Positions 1-7,824 of a stretch of 64,000 nt of DNA are shown here, one piece after another. The notes beneath the pieces are model-generated. The model did no database searches. It was not told the origin of the DNA and saw nothing but the letters and a program-made list of their open reading frames with translations. The DNA is from Gammaproteobacteria bacterium (GTDB lineage Bacteria > Pseudomonadota > Gammaproteobacteria > Pseudomonadales > Azotimanducaceae), in assembly GCA_021773555.1 (NCBI GenBank), contig JAJFKA010000012.1, forward strand, positions 1 through 64,000, written 5' to 3'. Each line of letters begins with the position of its first letter. Within the stretch, counting starts at the first letter, position 1. The position numbers were made by a program, and so were the translations under genes.

Positions 1-1
1 C

Positions 2-268
2 CAACATCGGAATCACTGTCCTTCGTGCCTGTGGAGCCGGCATGTTGACGATCGACCAGGGGACCGCGGTTCTGTATGCAAAGGTAAAATGGAGCCTATT
101 TCTGTCTGGGTAAAAAATAGCGCCGAATGGGCACTGGTACATCGCTGCACCAACTGTGCCGCCCTGAAGAGTAATCGAATTGCAGGTGATGACAATGCCT
201 TCGCCTTGATGTCGCTGGCGTCAAAGCCGGTTGCCCTGCCGCCTTTTCCATTGGATAGAATGCCATGA
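2..268 (+). CDS. RNHCP domain-containing protein (5' truncated by window edge)
   Basis: The frame is open from base 2 to a TGA at 266-268, giving the last 88 residues of a protein whose start lies outside the window. It carries the signature that names the RNHCP family: R-N-H-C-P-x-C at visible residues 3-9, then HVDxxPGDR, a Cys near 26, PIxVWV, HRCxxC at 47-52, and SNRIAGDDN followed by a C-terminal PPFPLD. The paired cysteines suggest a zinc-ribbon-like metal site. The biochemical function of the family is not established to my knowledge. The next gene starts 91 bp downstream on the same strand and need not be cotranscribed. Identification rests on the near-continuous match to the family motif; the role is unknown. 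Confidence 0.85.
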   Translation, partial: QHRNHCPSCLWSRHVDDRPGDRGSVCKGKMEPISVWVKNSAEWALVHRCTNCAALKSNRIAGDDNAFALMSLASKPVALPPFPLDRMP

Positions 269-359
269 CCCTACTCGCCTCACTCTCAATAGAGGGTGTC
301 GACGGGACTCTGCAGACAGGGCGCAGAAAGCGTAATATCAATCACGTTCTCGGAGCAAA

Positions 360-1118
360 ATGCAAATGAGTGAACTTTTCACCTGGGGTGACAAATACCT
401 TGAGATCGGCTCACCACTGGAATTGAAGTTGGGTAATCTCACCGTCGGTCTCGAGCGAACAGCGGTAGAGTGGTCGGCGCACTACTCCTACGCACAGGAT
501 CGTTACGTCAGCGAGTCTGCAAAGGAAGTAACGCGCCAGCGTACCGCATTCAACACCACCACAGGGGGAATCACTCTGGAACCTGCCATGGCTGACCGAA
601 ATGTAGTCGTCAGGCCAATGCAGCCCATCAGAATCCCGGATGGTCAGGAAATAACGCTCTACTTAAGCACACCGCTCTGGTTGCGATGCCTGTGCTCAGA
701 AACCAACACACAACTGTTAGACATCCCGACTGAAATCCTCTCTGACACATGGTTCGGCCCCAACACACGGGAAGGTGAGATTTGTTATGCCAATGCGTCG
801 CACGCTCGCATGTCCCTCGCGAATGTACCGGTTCGGCCGGAACGATTGATTAGTCCGGTCGGGATACATAACAAAGGGGGCGATGATCTGATTATCGAAA
901 GACTCAATGTACCCATTCCTTCGTTATCAATTTATGACACCGGCGCATCGTTATGGACCCAGGATATTCACATCACTCGCGTCCACAAACTCGAAGTGGC
1001 CGAAATAGAATTCACCAATACCGCGCCATCGGAATACAGCGATGCAAAGCTGATCAGCCCGGCAAGGCAGACCAAGGATGAAAATCTTATGGTCCGCGCA
1101 CTCGGATTACTTTTCTAA
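360..1118 (+). CDS. DUF432-like protein next to an MscS channel
   Basis: A 252-residue soluble protein without signal peptide or membrane segment, predicted to be mostly beta-strand. I recognise it, with moderate certainty, as DUF432-like. Members of that family are often found beside or fused to small mechanosensitive channels, and here an MscS gene begins 11 bp after the stop. The two are almost certainly one transcription unit. The start could be the ATG at 360 or the one at 366; a GGAG at 352-355 sits 4 or 10 nt upstream respectively. A regulatory or accessory role for the channel is inference from position only. No catalytic motif is visible. Confidence 0.6.
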   Translation: MQMSELFTWGDKYLEIGSPLELKLGNLTVGLERTAVEWSAHYSYAQDRYVSESAKEVTRQRTAFNTTTGGITLEPAMADRNVVVRPMQPIRIPDGQEITLYLSTPLWLRCLCSETNTQLLDIPTEILSDTWFGPNTREGEICYANASHARMSLANVPVRPERLISPVGIHNKGGDDLIIERLNVPIPSLSIYDTGASLWTQDIHITRVHKLEVAEIEFTNTAPSEYSDAKLISPARQTKDENLMVRALGLLF

Positions 1119-1129
1119 AAGGAAAGGAC

Positions 1130-1948
1130 ATGTTTGAAGACCTTAACTACGTCATTTTAATTCGAGCTCTCTCGCTGCTGATTGTCGGCTGGCTCATCGC
1201 CCGATTTGCCGTGCACGCAATTAATGGAATGTCGGAGGAACGTCTGAAAGCCCATGACAAATCCATCATCCGACAGATTACCCGATACTCAATCCTCGCC
1301 ATCTTCACAGTGATGGCCGTCCATCAACTTGGCTTCGATCTCTCGGTGTTACTGGGAGCTGCGGGCGTGCTTTCGGTCGCTGTCGGTTTCGCCTCCCAGA
1401 CCTCGGTCTCCAATATGATCAGTGGAATATTTCTGCTTGGCGAACGCAGCTTTTCCGTGGGCGATGTTATTAAGGTAGGTGACCTGACTGGAGAGGTACT
1501 GTCGGTCGACCTGCTTTCGGTCAAGCTACGCACCTTTGACAATTTGTACGTCAGGTTTCCAAACGAGAACCTGATGAAATCAACCGTTACCACGCTGTCA
1601 CGCTTCCCTATCAGGCGATATGACCTGCAGGTTGGCATTGCCTACGGCCAGGACATCCGTCGTGCAAGAGACGTACTACTGGAGGTCGCCCGGGATTTCC
1701 ACCTTTGTCTGGATGAGCCGGCACCCTTGATTATCATGCAGGGGTTTGGCGAGTCGTCCATTGACATTCAATTTTCTGTGTGGGCGATGCGCACCCGTTA
1801 CCTCGATATGCGTAACGGTCTGCAGGAGCGTGTTAAAGAAGCGTTTGATCGCGAAGGCATCGAAATACCCTTCCCGCACCGAACCCTTTACGCCGGTACC
1901 GATAGCAAACCGTTTCCGGTGAAGATGATTGCCGAAGAACCAAAATAA
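1130..1948 (+). CDS. MscS family small-conductance mechanosensitive channel
   Basis: A 272-residue inner-membrane channel of the MscS family, which opens under membrane tension to release solutes during hypo-osmotic shock. It has N-terminal hydrophobic helices (about residues 8-28 and 50-75). The glycine/alanine-rich pore helix starts GAAGVLSVAVGFASQ and is followed by the conserved SGIFLLGERSFSVGDVI stretch at the entry of the beta domain. The C-terminal alpha/beta domain ends with the typical IPFPHRTL. An AAAGGAAAGGAC ribosome site precedes the ATG. It is the second gene of a pair with the DUF432-like gene. A second, different MscS gene lies at 18735-19589. Confidence 0.93.
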   Translation: MFEDLNYVILIRALSLLIVGWLIARFAVHAINGMSEERLKAHDKSIIRQITRYSILAIFTVMAVHQLGFDLSVLLGAAGVLSVAVGFASQTSVSNMISGIFLLGERSFSVGDVIKVGDLTGEVLSVDLLSVKLRTFDNLYVRFPNENLMKSTVTTLSRFPIRRYDLQVGIAYGQDIRRARDVLLEVARDFHLCLDEPAPLIIMQGFGESSIDIQFSVWAMRTRYLDMRNGLQERVKEAFDREGIEIPFPHRTLYAGTDSKPFPVKMIAEEPK

Positions 1949-2066
1949 AGAAACACGAGGCAGACACGAAGTGGCTGTGCGGGATGTGATGACTGCAGTG
2001 AGCCATCCGTTTTAATCAGAATATTTCAGGTGTTTAAGAGCCGCGAAATGACCATCAGGACCGAGA

Positions 2067-2092
2067 GGAGCCCGACAAATTGTCCGGGCTCC
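2067..2092 (-). terminator. Hairpin downstream of the 31-codon gene
   Basis: GGAGCCCGACA at 2067-2077 pairs with TGTCCGGGCTCC at 2081-2092 around an AAAT loop, with one extra base in one arm. The hairpin begins 10 nt beyond the stop of the short minus-strand gene at 2103-2198, the right place for its terminator. No clear T-run follows on the minus strand, so intrinsic termination is likely but not certain. It could also serve the plus-strand MscS transcript. Confidence 0.55.
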
Positions 2093-2102
2093 CTTCAAGC
2101 AT

Positions 2103-2198
2103 CTAGCGTTTCTTTAGTTTCTTTGCAGGCTTTGCTGAAACAGCGGGGCTTGCAGATTTTCCTGAAGATTTGGACGCAGATTTCTTTTTAGTAGCCAT
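2103..2198 (-). CDS. 31-residue lysine/alanine/serine-rich basic peptide
   Basis: An ATG at 2198-2196 opens a 32-codon frame ending in TAG. The protein begins MATKKKSASKSS and ends AKKLKKR; about a third of residues are Lys or Arg and the rest almost all Ser, Ala, Pro and Gly. It is preceded by an AGGAG site 9 nt upstream and a plausible sigma-70 promoter, and followed by a hairpin, which together argue for a real gene. Such composition recalls histone-H1-like or ribosome-associated basic tails in proteobacteria, but no family can be named. Nucleic-acid binding is inference from charge alone. Confidence 0.6.
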   Translation of the reverse strand: MATKKKSASKSSGKSASPAVSAKPAKKLKKR

Positions 2199-2243
2199 CT
2201 ACATTCACTCCTGATAAGTCCTCACCCAATGTGAGGCGAGAGC

Positions 2244-2271
2244 ATATTATTCTTAATTTTCACAAAAACAA
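2244..2271 (-). promoter_or_regulatory. Candidate sigma-70 promoter of the 31-codon gene
   Basis: Read on the minus strand, TTGTTT (2271-2266) and TAATAT (2249-2244) are separated by 16 bp in an AT-rich stretch, 45 bp upstream of the short gene's start. A small CCTCAC/GTGAGG hairpin lies in the predicted leader. Confidence 0.45.
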
Positions 2272-2375
2272 GAATTATTTTATGCTCCCCGGTGCACCTG
2301 AATGAGAGTCTCTGGACGGAGGAAGATTCAGGGCAACCGCTTCTGGAAAACAGGCGCTGCGAGCCCCCGCGAAAG

Positions 2376-3836
2376 TCAGGAACCGGACAGCTTTCGATAA
2401 GTAGCTCGCGCCTCAGTCACAAGGTTGGCAATCTCCCGTGGCATCAAAACGCCAGCCTGAACAGCATTGTTTGCAGCGACTTCAAACCGGGTAATGAAAG
2501 CCTCCTCATCCAGATAGAGTTCGTCCAGTTTAGCCTTGCTAAAAGTATGGCTGGAGCCGCCGAGAACCGCGAAGATATCCTCACTCAGCGGAATCGCGCT
2601 GTTTTTCGCGAGTGGCACCTCCGCCTGGGGTAAACGAATCCCGCCTCTGGCAATTCCATGTTCATCGCGAACGACCGCTGTCGGATCACTCGAAAATTCC
2701 ACCCTGGGCGCAATGGGTGGCTTGATTCCAGAGGTGAGCCACTGGTGCATATGGTGGTAGACCGCATCGTAGAGCGGATTCATCGGTATGGCATTTATCC
2801 CGGTTTCCGTCGGTCGCGAGATCACATGATCGCGATCAAGCAATGCCTGACGAACCGCCCTGCCCTGCTGGGATACATGGCAGGTCCCCGCCGATTCCCA
2901 ATACCTGAAGGTATCAGTATCCGGCTGACGTACGTCGACACACGCGATGGCTTCCAGTTCTGAATTCACAACGAATATCGGCACTCCCTGATCGTCGCGC
3001 AGCAGATTGTGGCCTTTGAGTCTTTGCTGGGTTGATTGTCCGGCTTGCGGCGCATTGATGTTAACCACCACGTCACCCACTTCCAGCGGCGTACCTCTGC
3101 CGAAGTAGATGCTCAGAATGAATCCGTCAAACACCTTCTCGAGCGGCTGAATCGCATTGATATAGGTTGCAAGTCTACCGGCAGATTGTGATGCCCCCTG
3201 GGCCACCAGCCGCTGAACATCGAGACCACCCATGGGATCGTTACGCCGGTCCCTCGTCGGTCCAGTTGCCTCGGCAGCCTGGGAGAATATGTCGAAAGAA
3301 TAGTCATCGCTCTTAATGGCAAGGCTGCCATAACGATCCGGGTCCCAGCCCGCCAGACCCTGATTGATTGGCGGCAGGCCTTCAACACCGACTTTCTGGG
3401 TAGTCACGCAAACGAGCGCAAATCCGCCTTCGAATAGTTCCAGACTGTCCGCACCAAAGAGATCGTGCCCCGCGGTAACATTGTTCCAGGTAACGATCAC
3501 GGTGCCGTTAAAGCGCGCCGGGTCACTGGGGCGATACACCAGCATGCGCGTTTTAAACGCAGCATGGTCTGCAACTTCCGCCGCCCATTTCCCCGACCTG
3601 TCCTGATCACTTCCTGACACAGATCGGTAGCGTTTGGCGTTACCCTCGATGAAGTATTCTGACTCCTCATAACCGTAGCTGCTGATATCCAGCATGGAAG
3701 CGGCAAACGGCCAGCCATATTTTCCACCGGTAACCGGGCCGCTCACTTTTGCCCTGACAATATCATCCACGCTACAGTCTCCTATCCAGATCGCTTGTAT
3801 GACTCCCTCAAGTATCGGGTTGGTCAAATCACCCAC
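2376..3836 (-). CDS. Alpha/beta hydrolase domain protein (ABHD_10-like)
   Basis: A 486-residue protein resembling the family annotated as 'alpha/beta hydrolase domain-containing protein', often found in degraders of steroids and other hydrophobic compounds. The nucleophile elbow is G-A-S-Q-S-A-G with Ser217 as probable nucleophile, and a late GGSSHTFS could supply the catalytic His. There is no signal peptide, so it is probably cytoplasmic. The chosen start is a GTG at 3836-3834 with a poor ribosome site, so a somewhat later start is possible. It stands alone on the minus strand, divergent from the esterase at 3992. Substrate unknown; ester or lactone hydrolysis is inferred from fold. Confidence 0.7.
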   Translation of the reverse strand: MGDLTNPILEGVIQAIWIGDCSVDDIVRAKVSGPVTGGKYGWPFAASMLDISSYGYEESEYFIEGNAKRYRSVSGSDQDRSGKWAAEVADHAAFKTRMLVYRPSDPARFNGTVIVTWNNVTAGHDLFGADSLELFEGGFALVCVTTQKVGVEGLPPINQGLAGWDPDRYGSLAIKSDDYSFDIFSQAAEATGPTRDRRNDPMGGLDVQRLVAQGASQSAGRLATYINAIQPLEKVFDGFILSIYFGRGTPLEVGDVVVNINAPQAGQSTQQRLKGHNLLRDDQGVPIFVVNSELEAIACVDVRQPDTDTFRYWESAGTCHVSQQGRAVRQALLDRDHVISRPTETGINAIPMNPLYDAVYHHMHQWLTSGIKPPIAPRVEFSSDPTAVVRDEHGIARGGIRLPQAEVPLAKNSAIPLSEDIFAVLGGSSHTFSKAKLDELYLDEEAFITRFEVAANNAVQAGVLMPREIANLVTEARATYRKLSGS

Positions 3837-3991
3837 ATCACTCGAGATCGAGGCGTTAGTATTGCATGGCAGAAGGTCTGAAAAAACCCGGCCCCGGATT
3901 CTGCAACCCGGCGCTAATGGTGCAATTTGATTGTGTTAATCTTGGCCGTGGTGTTAGCTCCTGAATGACGAATACTTAATATGAGGTCCCC

Positions 3992-5059
3992 ATGTATCTT
4001 ATCCTGACTATCCTGCTCGGCATCATTTTCCTGCTGGCAATACTGGCTTACCGTTACCGTGCACCGGATCACAGTGATTTTGATGAACCGAAAACCAACC
4101 CGATCATTCCGGACAGTGAGGTAAGCCGCGCACACGATGACGCGGTGAACACGCTGCAGCAGTTCACTAAAAATGCATCAACGGATATCAAAGTTGCGCG
4201 CCAGCAACTGGAGGACCTGTTTTATCGCGAGGTCGACGCACGCATCGTTGATGTTGACGTCAATGGTATACCCGGCGAATGGGTTTTAGCGGCAGGCGCG
4301 GACCCCAGCCGCCGCTTGTTATATCTTCATGGGGGTGGCTTTCGTGTCGGTAGTCCTCGCAGCCATCGCCACATAACTTATGAACTCTCGAGACGCGCTG
4401 GTGTTTCGGTACTGGCGATTGACTATCGCATGCAACCTGAATTCAAAACCATTCATTGTCATGAGGATGCACAAACGGCCTACCGATGGATACTCGAAAA
4501 TGGTCCGGATAATACCAATCGGCTCACATCCCTGTTTGTTGCGGGTGACTCTGCAGGCGGGAACCTGACGCTATCAGTCATCGCCTGGGCGAGGAATCAA
4601 AACCACAGACCGGTAGACGGCGCCATTGCCTTCGCACCGCTAACCGATGCGACCTTTTCGAGCCCCACATGGATTTCCAATCTCAAGACAGATCCGTTTC
4701 TCGGACCGGGCATTGGTGCATTGATCAAGATGCCTCGTTTTCTCCTGGCGCTGATGATGCGCCGTGCTTCCGGCAGACCGGTCAACGACCCGATGCTATC
4801 ACCCCTGTTGGGAAATCTTGATGGCTTGCCAATCACCCTGATTCAGGTCAGTCGTGACGAGATGCTTTATGGCGATGCCCAGCGTTATGCGAACAAGGCT
4901 AACCGCGCCGGGAGCAGCGTGTCGCTCCAGGTGTGGCCGAAGATGGTCCATGTGTTTCAGGGATTTTCAGAACTGCCCGAGACAGAAGTCGCACTGGCGA
5001 ATGCCGCGGACTTTATCAAATCACAAATTGGCAGGAACGAACCGGTAGTCGCAGCCTGA
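3992..5059 (+). CDS. Membrane-anchored HSL-family alpha/beta hydrolase (esterase)
   Basis: A 355-residue hydrolase of the hormone-sensitive-lipase group. An N-terminal hydrophobic helix (residues 2-20), followed by RYR, suggests an inner-membrane anchor. The oxyanion-hole HGGG is at 113-116 and the nucleophile motif GDSAGG places Ser at 187. A later SRDEMLYGDA and MVHVF supply the Asp and His of the triad. It probably hydrolyses short carboxylic or lactone esters, a reaction that would follow Baeyer-Villiger oxidation, although the window's BVMO genes are more than 10 kb away. The start ATG follows GAGGTCCCC. Its stop lies 7 bp from the convergent GNAT gene. Confidence 0.85.
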   Translation: MYLILTILLGIIFLLAILAYRYRAPDHSDFDEPKTNPIIPDSEVSRAHDDAVNTLQQFTKNASTDIKVARQQLEDLFYREVDARIVDVDVNGIPGEWVLAAGADPSRRLLYLHGGGFRVGSPRSHRHITYELSRRAGVSVLAIDYRMQPEFKTIHCHEDAQTAYRWILENGPDNTNRLTSLFVAGDSAGGNLTLSVIAWARNQNHRPVDGAIAFAPLTDATFSSPTWISNLKTDPFLGPGIGALIKMPRFLLALMMRRASGRPVNDPMLSPLLGNLDGLPITLIQVSRDEMLYGDAQRYANKANRAGSSVSLQVWPKMVHVFQGFSELPETEVALANAADFIKSQIGRNEPVVAA

Positions 5060-5066
5060 TGGCCCT

Positions 5067-5576
5067 TCAGGTATCTGTATCCTGAAATGCACTGGCATAT
5101 CTTGCCGTGCCGGCAAGGCCGCTCAGGCATCCCGGTGACAATTCAAGATGCATAAATGCGTCGGTTGCTCCGTATTCATTGCCGATGTGCGATGAGCCAA
5201 ATCCAAAGCGGCTGTAATACGCGGGATTACCCAGTAGAAATAACGCATCGAGGCCAAGGTCACGGCTTCGCGCAATTACTGTCGACATGAGTAGGCTGCC
5301 AATGCCGACACTTTGCATTGATGGCGTGACCGAGAGTGGTGCAAGACCGCCGAATCTTAACCGGGCGGCCGTCTCCAGTTCGATCATTGAGATCATCACG
5401 TGCCCAACGAGATCGCTTCCCTCAATCGCTACCAGTGAAATCAGGACCTCACGCCTTTCCCGCAGGAGACGCACGAGTTCAGGTTCACCGTCCCTGTCTC
5501 CAAATGCTGCACGTACCACCCGGCTGATCGACTCAGTATCCCCGGATTCCTCATCACGGATGAGCCTATTCATCAT
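5067..5576 (-). CDS. GNAT family N-acetyltransferase (YhbS-like)
   Basis: A 169-residue acetyltransferase of the GNAT fold. The acetyl-CoA loop region reads PSMQSVGIGSLLMSTVI (a Q/R-x-x-G-x-G variant near residues 87-95), and LGNPAYYSRFGF is characteristic of the YhbS-like subgroup. Two consecutive ATG codons open the gene; either may be used. It converges on the esterase gene with a 7-bp gap. The substrate cannot be deduced. Confidence 0.8.
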   Translation of the reverse strand: MMNRLIRDEESGDTESISRVVRAAFGDRDGEPELVRLLRERREVLISLVAIEGSDLVGHVMISMIELETAARLRFGGLAPLSVTPSMQSVGIGSLLMSTVIARSRDLGLDALFLLGNPAYYSRFGFGSSHIGNEYGATDAFMHLELSPGCLSGLAGTARYASAFQDTDT

Positions 5577-6018
5577 CTGCCATTGAAATACCTGTTACTC
5601 CCGGACCACAGGAAATATTTTTACCGGATTGCTCTCTGACTGGAATGTCGCGTCAATCAAAAGCAAGGCCAACATAACAGAGTGCAAATATCATCGCAAA
5701 AATCTTATGCTTGGCACAGCTGTCACAGAAACACGCTGTACCACAGCTTATTCTCGATGAGTGGATGGTGCAGCTCTTCAGTCCGGACCGTCCGGATGAA
5801 AACTTCATGTCCTGGTATCTGGAACGAAAAGACCGTTGTATCGAACAAATATGGCGCATGACCTGCGCGCTGATGGCCGGATACACACTCAGAAGCTGAG
5901 CGCTACATGCTGATGGATCGTCTTGCTTCATCCAGAGCTAAGATATCAGGCCTTCCCTAAATGCTGGTAATTTATACAGTAAATGCTATTATTTTTGCCT
6001 GCTGTCGTGAGGCCACAG
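5577..6018. other. 442-bp region without a convincing gene; short direct repeat near its right end
   Basis: No RNA gene or confident coding sequence is visible. A plus-strand frame open from 5678 to 5899 lacks an ATG and would need TTG at 5711. An opposing 92-codon frame covers the same bases. Neither has a convincing ribosome site or recognisable product. Near the right end, TAAATGCT occurs at 5958-5965 and again at 5980-5987, 22 bp apart, just upstream of the ABC transporter operon. This could be a regulator site or part of its promoter. Confidence 0.4.
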
Positions 6019-7824
6019 ATGAACACTGCCCTGAAAAAACTTGTTGCCCGTCAGGAATGGCAATTTTTTACGGTATTGCCACGCGCCGACCGACCACTCG
6101 CCCTGCTGTGGTGGATGATCCTCGTTTTACGGGGGTTGTTGCCGGCCTTCTTTGTCATTGCCATGGGACATCTGATTGGTGTCGTGCAACGAGGCTCTGA
6201 ACTGACCGCCGCTCTCGGATATGTGGGTATTCTGTTCTTTTTGTTACAAATTTTGACACCTGTACACCAGGCGCTCAGCGCTAACCTGGGTAGCAAGACC
6301 GCCGCCTGGCTCTACGACGAATTGACGTCCGCTTGTGTTGCGCCTGCTGGCATGATCCATCTGGAGAATCCACAACATACAAACGATCTGACTATGGCGC
6401 GAGACTTTGATCTCGGAATCAGCGGTCCACCGCTTAGCATATCCATGGATTTTATTGCTTCCGGGCTTGTCGAATTTATCGGAGGAGTTGCATCTGCCTG
6501 TGTACTGTTCGCCTACAGCTGGTGGGCACCGTTGCTGCTCGCAGGCGCATGGCTCGGCACCCACTGGTTGTTACGCGAAAGCGGTGTCTGGAAAGATCGG
6601 AATACCGACGAGGTTCAAAACGCACAGCGTCATGCGGATTATTCCTATCGCATCGCGGTCGATCCACCTGCGGCAAAAGAACTGCGCATGTTTGGTCTGT
6701 CGGGCTGGACCATCGATCGATTTCGCGACCAACGGCGTTATCTGCATGAACTTCGCTGGGCTGCCACCCGCCTGCGCGAAAGGTCAGTGTTCTGGAGTGT
6801 ACTGCTGGTGGTGGCCGCTAATGTCATTCTGTTCTGGTCGATGGCCCAGGCTGCAACGGGGGGCTATCTGCCACTGGATCGTATCGTGACATTTTCCTTT
6901 GCGGCAATTGGCACCAGTATGATTGCATTCGGGGGCCTGTCATGGGCACTGGACGGCGCCGCGGCTCCCGCATCGGCGGTCCTGCGTTTACAGGCCGCTA
7001 TGTCAGAAACAGGAAAACTTAATGATGGTGAACTGTCGGTGGTTGGAATGCCGCAGCAGGATATCGAATTTAATAACCTCACCTTCCAATACCCCACTTC
7101 GTCTTCGCCAGTGTTGAAAGGATTCAGCCTTACCATCCCAGCAGGATCATCGCTCGCCATCGTAGGGCAAAACGGCGCTGGTAAAACAACACTCGCCAAA
7201 CTGTTGTGCCGACTCTACGATCCATCTTCCGGTAACATCCTGATCGACGGTATCGACATCAGGAAGCTCGAACTTAGCAGCTGGAGAAAAAATGTCACCG
7301 CAGTGTTTCAGGATTTCATCCGGTTCGAGCTGACCTTACGCGAAAATGTTGCCCCAAAAGGTGCAGCCGATGAAGTGATCCTGGCCGCGCTGGCGGAAGC
7401 CGGTGCCGAACACCTGGCAGAACTCGACACCATATTGTCCAAATCTTACGCCGGTGGTACCGACCTTTCCGGAGGACAGTGGCAGCGCGTCGCACTTGCG
7501 AGAACCTTGTGCGCCGTGAAACTCGGTGCAAGTCTGGTCTTGCTTGACGAGCCGACCGCGCAGCTTGATATACGCGGCGAGGCCGAAATCTTCGACCGGG
7601 TGCTCGCATCAACCCGCAATGCGACCACAATTCTTATCTCTCACCGTTTTTCCACGGTGCGCAAGGCAGACAAAATCTGTGTACTGGAACACGGCGAGGT
7701 CATCGAACTGGGTAGTCATAAGGAACTGATGGAATTCAATGGACGTTATCGAACAATGTTTGATTTGCAGGCGTCCAGATTTGACAGTGAAGAGACAGGA
7801 GTCGAATTCGATGTCCTCGACTGA
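6019..7824 (+). CDS. ABC exporter half-transporter, subunit 1 (TMD-NBD)
   Basis: A half-size ABC exporter of about 601 residues: an N-terminal membrane domain with roughly six helices, then a C-terminal ATPase domain. Walker A GQNGAGKTT lies near residue 382, a complete signature LSGGQWQ near 481, Walker B LVLLDEPTAQLD near 507 and the switch histidine in LISHRFSTV near 540. I place the start at 6019, where GAGG sits 6 nt upstream; an earlier in-frame ATG at 5983 has no such site. The last 14 bp overlap the next gene, which encodes the partner. The substrate is unknown; neighbours give no hint. Confidence 0.9.
   Translation: MNTALKKLVARQEWQFFTVLPRADRPLALLWWMILVLRGLLPAFFVIAMGHLIGVVQRGSELTAALGYVGILFFLLQILTPVHQALSANLGSKTAAWLYDELTSACVAPAGMIHLENPQHTNDLTMARDFDLGISGPPLSISMDFIASGLVEFIGGVASACVLFAYSWWAPLLLAGAWLGTHWLLRESGVWKDRNTDEVQNAQRHADYSYRIAVDPPAAKELRMFGLSGWTIDRFRDQRRYLHELRWAATRLRERSVFWSVLLVVAANVILFWSMAQAATGGYLPLDRIVTFSFAAIGTSMIAFGGLSWALDGAAAPASAVLRLQAAMSETGKLNDGELSVVGMPQQDIEFNNLTFQYPTSSSPVLKGFSLTIPAGSSLAIVGQNGAGKTTLAKLLCRLYDPSSGNILIDGIDIRKLELSSWRKNVTAVFQDFIRFELTLRENVAPKGAADEVILAALAEAGAEHLAELDTILSKSYAGGTDLSGGQWQRVALARTLCAVKLGASLVLLDEPTAQLDIRGEAEIFDRVLASTRNATTILISHRFSTVRKADKICVLEHGEVIELGSHKELMEFNGRYRTMFDLQASRFDSEETGVEFDVLD

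Noticed and set aside
5653-5931. Opposing short frames (92 codons minus, 62 codons plus)
   Set aside because: No ribosome site, the plus frame needs TTG, and neither product has recognisable features. The region is reported as unassigned.
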